64,000 nucleotides of DNA from Caldilineaceae bacterium (lineage in GTDB: Bacteria; Chloroflexota; Anaerolineae; Caldilineales; Caldilineaceae): contig JAHBVG010000011.1 of the NCBI GenBank assembly GCA_019637695.1, positions 1 to 64,000 on the forward strand, read 5' to 3'. The notes beneath the pieces were generated by a model. That model was not told where the DNA came from. It did not search any database and saw nothing but the letters and a program-made list of their open reading frames with translations. Below, in pieces: positions 58,594 to 64,000 of this stretch. The position numbers were made by a program, and so were the translations under genes. The first letter of the stretch is position 1. Each line of letters begins with the position of its first letter.

Positions 58594-61136
58594 ACAACAT
58601 TCAATGGACGTTGGCGCTCCGCTATTTGTGGGGGCGCAAAGTGCGGTCGATCCTGACTACGCTGGCGATTGTCTTCGGCGTGATGATCACCTTTGGCATG
58701 AATGGCATGGTGCCGGCGATCCAGGCAGCCTTTGGTCAAAATATGGCGCTTTCGGCGCATGCGGTGGATCTCATCCTCAGCCACGAGACGGGCAACACTT
58801 TTGACGCAAGCCAGGCTGAGATCGTGCGGGGGACGCCGGGCGTGCGGACGATCACGCCCGTATTGGAGCGTTCGCTCCTGCTGCCCGCCGATCTGGCGAT
58901 CCCCACTGTAGCCGGGGGAACCCTCAACCGGCTGACCATCAACGGCTGGGATGCGTCCACGGCAGCCGGTACCCTGCCCTTCCAACCGGTAGCAGGGCGC
59001 TGGCTCGAAGCCGATGAGGGCGCGGGAGTGATGGTGCGCGAGAGCTTTCTGGCCGAGACCGGACGACAGCTTGGGGATCGGGTTCGTGTGCCTGGGGCGG
59101 AAGGCGTGGTCGATTTTGAGATCGTTGGCGTCCTGCCAGCGCGGCCCGTCCTCGGCGATGAGGAACTCTTCATGTCGCTGGCCGCAGCGCAACGGATCTT
59201 CAACGCGCCAGGGCAGATCAACGCCATCGCCGGCCAGTTCGAGGAGGGCGCAGACGGCGACGCTGTGCGCGCCCTCATCCTTGAGCGGTTGGGCGAAGGC
59301 TATCAGGCTGGTTCCATCGGCGCGGGTGGCAGTGAATGGGAAACGGCCCTGCAAATGGCGAATCTCGTCTTCACCCTCTTCGGCGTGCTGGCGCTGGGCA
59401 TGGGTGGCTTTATCATGTTCAACACCTTCCGCACCGTGGTTGTGGAACGCAAGCACGACATCGGCATGTTGCGCGCCGTGGGCGCGTCCCGGCGCACGGT
59501 GCTGGGGCTGATCCTGATCGAGGGGCTGATCCAGGGCATCATTGGCACAGCGCTGGGCATGATCGTCGGCTTCCTCTTGATCCGCGCCATGCTGCCCTTA
59601 CTCAACCCCACCTGGGAACAGTTCTTCGGCGCGCCGCTGGGCGACCCCTCCTTCAGCCTCTGGATCTACATCGTTTCCATTGGCCTGGGGCTGGGCATTC
59701 CCCTGTTGAGCGGATATTTCCCGGCGCGGGCGGCCAGCCGCATCTCACCGCTAGAGGCGTTGCGCCCTGCGCAGATTGCGGGCGAGGAAGGCTCGTCGCG
59801 GCGGCGCGTCCTCGTGGGCGGGGGCATGATCGGCGTCGCGCTGCTGGGGTTGATCACCGGTAACCTGGCTTTGATCTCGGTGGGCGTGCTGCTCTTCCTG
59901 GCCGGGATCGTCGTGATCAGCCCGGTGCTGGTGCGCCCAGTGTCGCAGGTTTTCAACGGGCTGCTGGCGCTGATCTTTGCCCGTGAAGGATCGCTGGCCC
60001 AGGGCAATTTACAGCGGCAGCCGGGCCGCGCTGCCATCACCGCCTCGACGATTGCCATCAGTTTGGCGATCCTGGTGGCGCTGGGTGGGCTGACCACGAC
60101 CCTCACCGACGGTATGATGAACTATTTGGACCAGAGTATGCGCGCCGATTACATGCTCTTGCCCGAAGCGCTGGTGCTGGGGACGGGTGGCAACGTCGGG
60201 GCTGGACCGGAACTGGCCGCAGGCGTGCGCAATACGCCCGGCATCGCCGCCGTGACCACCGTGCGTCAGGGCAACGCCCAGGTCGATGGCCTCGCCGCCC
60301 AGGTGATCGGCGTCGATCCGCAAAACTATGCACAACTGGCCGGGCTGATCTTCTCCGCAGGGAGTGGTGAAACGGCCTATCTCAGGTTGGACGCGGGGCG
60401 CTATGCCATCATCAACGGTATGTTGGCCTCACAAAAGGCATTGAAGCTCGGTGACAGCTTCTCCGTGCAGACGGTGAACGGAACCCAGGAGTACGAGGTG
60501 GTGGGCGTCGGTTTGGATTATCTCAACTCCAAAGTGCCGTCCTTTTACATCTCGCACGACAACCTGGCCGCGGACTATCGCCAGGTCAACGATGTGTTGT
60601 TGATGGCAAACCGCAGCCCCGACGCAAATCGGGCGGCGGTGGAATCCGCGCTGGGCGATCTGCTGGTGGACTATCCGGCCTTTTCGCTCTTTTCGTATGA
60701 TCGCTGGCGGGCGGTGCAGTTGGAGGGGAATATGACGCGCACCTACGCCCTCTATGTGTTGATGGTGCTGCTGGCGATCCCTTCCTTGCTGGCGCTGGCG
60801 AACACGCTGGGGATCAACGTCCTTGAACGGACGCGGGAGATCGGCGTGCTGCGCGCCATCGGCGGTACACGGCGGCAGGTACAGCGCATGATCATCGCCG
60901 AAAGCCTGCTGCTCTCGGCGCTAGGCATCGCCTTTGGCATCCTCGCTGGGATCTGGCTGGGCTATGTTATCGTCGGCGTCATGAATGTGAGCGGTTTTAT
61001 CATGCCCTACTCTTTCCCCTACCTGGGGATCGTCCTCACCGTGGCGATTGGGCTGATCTTCGGCGTCCTGGCGGCGTTGTTGCCGGCGCGCCACGCCGCG
61101 CAGCTCAACATTGTGGGGGCGCTGAAGTACGAGTAG
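58590..61136 (+). CDS. FtsX-like ABC transporter permease (duplicated)
   Basis: 848 residues from ATG 58590, overlapping the ATPase gene. An N-terminal membrane helix (ILTTLAIVFGVMITFGMNG) is followed by a periplasmic-type domain, then three helices (about 253-380) ending in FPARAASRISPLEALRPAQ. A second half repeats the scheme: periplasmic region about 490-700, and three C-terminal helices ending in LPARHAAQLNIVGALKYE. Both halves carry the FtsX domain landmark ExxxLRAxGxxRxxV (DIGMLRAVGASRRTV and EIGVLRAIGGTRRQV). This matches duplicated FtsX permeases of lipid or peptide export. PadR upstream is the likely regulator. Confidence 0.9.
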   Translation: MNNIQWTLALRYLWGRKVRSILTTLAIVFGVMITFGMNGMVPAIQAAFGQNMALSAHAVDLILSHETGNTFDASQAEIVRGTPGVRTITPVLERSLLLPADLAIPTVAGGTLNRLTINGWDASTAAGTLPFQPVAGRWLEADEGAGVMVRESFLAETGRQLGDRVRVPGAEGVVDFEIVGVLPARPVLGDEELFMSLAAAQRIFNAPGQINAIAGQFEEGADGDAVRALILERLGEGYQAGSIGAGGSEWETALQMANLVFTLFGVLALGMGGFIMFNTFRTVVVERKHDIGMLRAVGASRRTVLGLILIEGLIQGIIGTALGMIVGFLLIRAMLPLLNPTWEQFFGAPLGDPSFSLWIYIVSIGLGLGIPLLSGYFPARAASRISPLEALRPAQIAGEEGSSRRRVLVGGGMIGVALLGLITGNLALISVGVLLFLAGIVVISPVLVRPVSQVFNGLLALIFAREGSLAQGNLQRQPGRAAITASTIAISLAILVALGGLTTTLTDGMMNYLDQSMRADYMLLPEALVLGTGGNVGAGPELAAGVRNTPGIAAVTTVRQGNAQVDGLAAQVIGVDPQNYAQLAGLIFSAGSGETAYLRLDAGRYAIINGMLASQKALKLGDSFSVQTVNGTQEYEVVGVGLDYLNSKVPSFYISHDNLAADYRQVNDVLLMANRSPDANRAAVESALGDLLVDYPAFSLFSYDRWRAVQLEGNMTRTYALYVLMVLLAIPSLLALANTLGINVLERTREIGVLRAIGGTRRQVQRMIIAESLLLSALGIAFGILAGIWLGYVIVGVMNVSGFIMPYSFPYLGIVLTVAIGLIFGVLAALLPARHAAQLNIVGALKYE

Positions 61137-61162
61137 GGGGCAGAGAGGCAGAGGCGCAGAGT
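61137..61162. repeat. GGCAGAGGCGCAGAG repeat at the permease 3' end
   Basis: GGGGGCAGAGAGGCAGAGGC and GCAGAG directly after the TAG stop; a single arm without a bracketed gene, unlike 24011-24632. Confidence 0.65.
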
Positions 61163-61179
61163 ATCTCAGGGCGTCTTTG

Positions 61180-61225
61180 CATCGAGGGTATGAAGACAGC
61201 TTTGGCTGTCTTCATACCCTCGATG
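61180..61225. terminator. Perfect 21-bp hairpin between convergent genes
   Basis: A 21-bp arm at 61180-61200 and its exact complement at 61205-61225 with loop TTTG. It lies between the convergent permease and antitoxin genes, where it could stop transcripts from both sides, although no T-run follows. It may instead be a repeat element. Confidence 0.6.
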
Positions 61226-61247
61226 GCTGAGGATCGGAGACTTGACC

Positions 61248-61622
61248 CTAGTCTATTACTAAATCCTCCAAACTTACCACAAGGACCTGGGCAATCTTTT
61301 GCAACATGTCAATACGACCTTGTCGTTTGCCTGATTCCAGTTGCGATAGATAGGGCTTGCTGATCCCGGCCTGGTCCGCGACTTGCTGCTGGGTCAATCC
61401 CCGATGCTCTCGCCATACGCGAATGGGGTTCTCGCCATCCAACAATCTATAGACTACTGTGCTTGGGATGAGTTCCTCCCCAGCGTCGATTTCTGCTTTA
61501 GCCAGATCGTAGGCTTGAATATCGGCCAACATCTCGCTGGCTTCGAGCAGTCTTTGATACTCCGCGTAGGGAATTACTGCCCACTCGATCTGACCATTCT
61601 TCTCGATAATTTGTACTTTCAT
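61248..61622 (-). CDS. XRE-family antitoxin
   Basis: 124 residues. The N-terminal part ([20 protein letters not shown]) is an extra strand domain seen in HigA/RelB-XRE antitoxins. The C-terminal helix-turn-helix is [20 protein letters not shown] followed by [14 protein letters not shown] (about 68-100). It should bind and neutralise a RelE/HigB-type toxin and repress the operon. Its cognate toxin, directly upstream and overlapping by ATGA, has lost its N-terminal half. Confidence 0.8.
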   Translation of the reverse strand: MKVQIIEKNGQIEWAVIPYAEYQRLLEASEMLADIQAYDLAKAEIDAGEELIPSTVVYRLLDGENPIRVWREHRGLTQQQVADQAGISKPYLSQLESGKRQGRIDMLQKIAQVLVVSLEDLVID

Positions 61623-61762
61623 TCGTATACCTCACCGCGCGGTCCAATCTTCACCACCAACATAATCAGTTTCTCATCTTGCAATTCATAGAGAATGCGC
61701 CAGTCGCCAACACGCAAGCGATACCCAGGACGACTATTTGGCCGTGTCTTATAACCATACAG
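61619..61762 (-). pseudogene. RelE/HigB-type toxin, C-terminal fragment
   Basis: A frame of about 48 codons ends in TGA (61619-61621), overlapping the antitoxin ATG. It reads [44 protein letters not shown]. That is the second half of a RelE/HigB toxin ([12 protein letters not shown] and the final basic/Tyr segment). The N-terminal half is missing, because the nitrilase gene ends within the same bases at 61749. No start codon fits, so the toxin is probably dead. Confidence 0.7.
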
Positions 61763-62786
61763 TAAGGATCGCCGCCCGTTCGCTGCTCGTCTCGATCACC
61801 GTTTCGCCGTGGATGGCGAGGGTGTCGCCGCTGTCACCGCCGAGGTCCCAGAGTTCCCCGCGCAGGAAGACGTTGATCCCTGCCCGCGCCGCTGAGGATG
61901 TCATGCGCCCGGCCAGACAGTAGCGCCGCCACGCTTCCCCCTCGCTGAGGACACCCACATCACTCAGATCCACATCCGCAGGGGTGGCGCTGCCGTTGTA
62001 TCCGCCCCACGGCTGCCGCCACAACCCCGCCTCTGCCACATAGGACGGCACCGCGATCAACTCCACGCCTTGCGCGCGCAGATGAGCATAGGGTTCGGGA
62101 TACCAGCCGTCGGCGCAGACGAGGACGCCCAATCGGCCTGCCGGCGTCTCAAAGACGGGCAGATCGGCCAGCGCCGCCGCCGTCACAAAGGGCTGTTCGC
62201 TGTCGATGGGGTGGATCTTGCGCGCCAATCGGGGATGCACACTGCCATCGGGCGTGAAGACGGCGGAGACGTTGTAGAGCGGTCCATCGCCGAGGCGGAT
62301 GCGTCCGTCCTCGATGCGGGGAGCGGGCAGCACAATCGACCCGGCCACCAGGGTGACGCCGTATCCCCGCGCCAATCCCCCGAAGACCTCTTCATAGATC
62401 GCGAGCATTGAAGCAGCGTTGATGCGAAAGAGAGTCGCCGCCACCCGATCCCTTTCGCGGGCGCGCACAAAGGCTGGGACAAATCGTCCCAAGTTGCGCA
62501 GCACCAGCGGACGCAGCGCCGCCGCCAGCGTCTTGGCTTGACTCACGCTTTCCCCGCCGCCGGATGCCGCCAGCCAGGTGCCAATGTGTTCGGGGAAGAC
62601 CACAATCGTGCGCGCGTTGATCCATCCGCGACGGGCGGCTTCGTCCATGTAGCCGTTCATCTTTGCCAAAAATGAGGCGGGCATGGCGTAATCCGCCGCG
62701 GTCATGTACGGCTGTACGCCCAGCAGATTGCCGCGTCCAGCGTCGTGTCCGTGTGAGAGGGTTTGGGAGAAGTGAAGGTGTGTCAT
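61749..62786 (-). CDS. Carbon-nitrogen hydrolase (nitrilase superfamily), intact triad
   Basis: 345 residues from ATG 62786. Glu66 in VVFPEHIG, the lysine in [12 protein letters not shown], and the cysteine in [14 protein letters not shown] give a complete Glu-Lys-Cys triad, in contrast to the protein at 8162. It hydrolyses an amide or nitrile of unknown identity. No Shine-Dalgarno is seen because heptamer repeat DNA adjoins the ATG. Its last three codons, VWL, and the stop lie over the truncated toxin. It follows the WYL regulator by 58 bases. Confidence 0.8.
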   Translation of the reverse strand: MTHLHFSQTLSHGHDAGRGNLLGVQPYMTAADYAMPASFLAKMNGYMDEAARRGWINARTIVVFPEHIGTWLAASGGGESVSQAKTLAAALRPLVLRNLGRFVPAFVRARERDRVAATLFRINAASMLAIYEEVFGGLARGYGVTLVAGSIVLPAPRIEDGRIRLGDGPLYNVSAVFTPDGSVHPRLARKIHPIDSEQPFVTAAALADLPVFETPAGRLGVLVCADGWYPEPYAHLRAQGVELIAVPSYVAEAGLWRQPWGGYNGSATPADVDLSDVGVLSEGEAWRRYCLAGRMTSSAARAGINVFLRGELWDLGGDSGDTLAIHGETVIETSSERAAILTVWL

Positions 62787-62825
62787 AGGATTGGTGACTG
62801 GTGATTGGGTATTGGGGATTAGATA
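62787..62825. repeat. Heptamer repeat in the nitrilase leader
   Basis: GGATTGGTGACTGGTGATTG and GGGTATTGGGGATTAG units lie immediately upstream of the nitrilase ATG on the minus strand. Confidence 0.75.
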
Positions 62826-62844
62826 TTGTGTCTGGGGTCTGCCG

Positions 62845-63816
62845 TCAGTTCCCTTCATATAACGCCACGATCTGCCGCGCATAGTCTGCCATGCTTAGCC
62901 GCAACGCCAGCGGATCGATCACCTCAACGCCGCGGCCGAGATCGAGCAGGCGATCACGGGCGCTTTCCAGCGAATGGAAGGAGAGGGTAAGTGTGATCCG
63001 TCCCTCCTCATCCGGCGGATCGGCCTGGGCGAGTCGGGCGCGGATGACGTTGCCAAAATACCAGGGCAGGTAGGGGATGAAATAGGGCGCCACCCGTACT
63101 GTCACCGGGTAGAGCGATTGTGCTTGCTCGCGCTCGGCGCACCATACTTCCCAAAACTCGGCCAGGCGAAAGTCTTCCTCGCGCGCAAACTTTTCCTCGC
63201 TGGCGTGGACCTGAATGAGATCGGCAACGCTGTGGACGCACACACGGCCCTTGTGCGCGCAGACCAGATACCAGGCCCCGGCCTTTACCACCAGCGCATA
63301 TGGATCGACAACCTGTTCAATGGTGACGCCGACGGGCTGTCGATAGATGATCTGAAGCCTGCGATCTTCCCACACGGCGCAGTGGATGGTCTGCAAGTAG
63401 GGCACCGGCGTCTCGTGCTGATGCCACCAACTGGAATCGAGGTAGAAGCGCTGGCGCACCCGTTCCTCATCCTGGCGACGGGCGGCGGGCAGGGCTGCGG
63501 CCAACTTGAGCATGGCCGTCTTCAACTCCTGGCTGACGCCCAACTGCGACAGCGGCGCGGGGATGCTGAGCATGAAGAGCGCGCGTACCTCGCCGTCGGT
63601 CAAGCCGGTGAGGCTCGTGCGATAGCTGTCGAGCAGCCCATAGCCGCCCTCCCGTCCTGTCTCGGCGTAGATCGGCACCCCGGCCCCGCTCAGCGCCTCT
63701 ACATCGCGGTAGATGGTCCGCTCCGAGACATCCAACTCCGCCGCCAATGCCCGCGCCGACATCTGGCCGCGGCTCTGCAATAATAAAAGGATGGATAAGA
63801 GTCGATCTGCGCGCAT
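62845..63816 (-). CDS. WYL-domain transcriptional regulator (YafY-like)
   Basis: 323 residues. The N-terminal HTH is MRADRLLSILLLLQSRGQMS with LDVSERTIYRDVEAL (about 28-42). The middle WYL-type ligand domain contains PYALVVKAGAWYLVCAHK (about 173-190), where Trp-Tyr-Leu gives the family its name. The C-terminal part (WCX) ends in MADYARQIVALYEGN. Such proteins respond to nucleic acid or small ligands, often in DNA damage or defence. It is probably the first gene of a unit with the nitrilase. Confidence 0.85.
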   Translation of the reverse strand: MRADRLLSILLLLQSRGQMSARALAAELDVSERTIYRDVEALSGAGVPIYAETGREGGYGLLDSYRTSLTGLTDGEVRALFMLSIPAPLSQLGVSQELKTAMLKLAAALPAARRQDEERVRQRFYLDSSWWHQHETPVPYLQTIHCAVWEDRRLQIIYRQPVGVTIEQVVDPYALVVKAGAWYLVCAHKGRVCVHSVADLIQVHASEEKFAREEDFRLAEFWEVWCAEREQAQSLYPVTVRVAPYFIPYLPWYFGNVIRARLAQADPPDEEGRITLTLSFHSLESARDRLLDLGRGVEVIDPLALRLSMADYARQIVALYEGN

Positions 63817-63858
63817 GGTCAGAGAGTGATGACGGGTCAGAAAATAATCCGTGTCCAG

Positions 63859-63969
63859 TAGTGCGTGTGCGTGAACCAGTAACCGTAGTCGCTGCTTTTA
63901 GCTGCGATTCTTCTCCTGTATGCAGAGGTGTGCAGCTGAAAGCACTATTGGTTCACGCACTACGCACTA
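63859..63969. repeat. Long TAGTGCGT/ACGCACTA palindrome
   Basis: TAGTGCGTGTGCGTGAACCA on the left and TGGTTCACGCACTACGCACT on the right form an imperfect outer stem. A second dyad (GCTGC...GCAGC) is nested inside. The GTTCACGCACTACGCACTA words recur at 41837-41860 and, in part, near 49524. No gene is seen between 63817 and the window end. Confidence 0.75.
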
Positions 63970-64000
63970 TATCCATTCTACCACAAAAAACACTGACACA

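Overview
The window is a GC-rich bacterial chromosome segment, most likely from a Chloroflexota bacterium (Anaerolineae/Caldilineae-like). I infer this from the gene mix: a fused transaldolase/glucose-6-phosphate isomerase with rpiA and two glucokinases, several Gfo/Idh/MocA and nitrilase-like genes, many YrdB/DUF-type small proteins, and extreme loading of spacers with short tandem and palindromic repeats. The phylum is an inference and not proven by any marker here. I saw no rRNA, tRNA, tmRNA, CRISPR array, prophage or complete insertion sequence.

Layout. 1-6 kb (minus strand): proteostasis block tig-clpP-clpX (clpX cut by the window edge) and mutL. 6-14.5 kb: sialidase, class II aldolase, a nitrilase fold without its cysteine, YrdB-like membrane protein, amino-acid racemase with a UroD-like methyltransferase, and a tetrapyrrole pair (radical SAM/SPASM protein plus protoporphyrinogen oxidase). 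14.9-24.6 kb is an AT-richer accessory island: a frameshifted Phd antitoxin, a BcgI-like restriction-modification operon with a HEPN protein, a small convergent operon (membrane protein, proline-rich protein, DUF2188), a NYN nuclease preceded by a consensus promoter and a short structured RNA with its own terminator, two toxin-antitoxin/Uma2 remnants joined at one point, clpS, and a GxxExxY nuclease pseudogene lying between inverted repeats. 24.6-32.5 kb: hyuA-hyuB, transketolase, DUF6391, holA. 32.7-38 kb: a C2H2-like zinc-finger protein, a catalytically dead M16 homologue, an ABC-2 exporter, FmdB and an MTA/nucleoside phosphorylase. 38.4-45.6 kb: central carbon genes mgsA, glk, ppgK, tal-pgi, rpiA. 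46-56.8 kb: oxidoreductase, HpcH/HpaI aldolase, comB, lactonase, Rieske fusion, xanthine-dehydrogenase-like fusion, Eis-like acetyltransferase. 57-64 kb: PadR regulator with a MacB-type ABC exporter, a decayed RelE/XRE toxin-antitoxin pair, an intact nitrilase and a WYL regulator.

The most distinctive property is the repeats. At least six unrelated word families (CCCCAGT/CCCCAAT heptamers, GAGTAAT, GAATTGCG/TTGCAAACCTGC, GATTTTTGATTGAC, GGCAGAGGCGCAGA, and long GTAGGGG palindromes) occupy many of the spacers. They usually form long hairpins, often begin exactly at or within the stop codon of the upstream gene, and in three genes (mutL, hyuA, hyuB) sit in frame inside the coding sequence. They resemble the short tandemly repeated repetitive (STRR) heptamers described in filamentous cyanobacteria. 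A second theme is a recurrent extended -10 promoter (TGnTATAMT) in front of housekeeping genes, once so close to the start codon (mutL) that a leaderless mRNA is likely.
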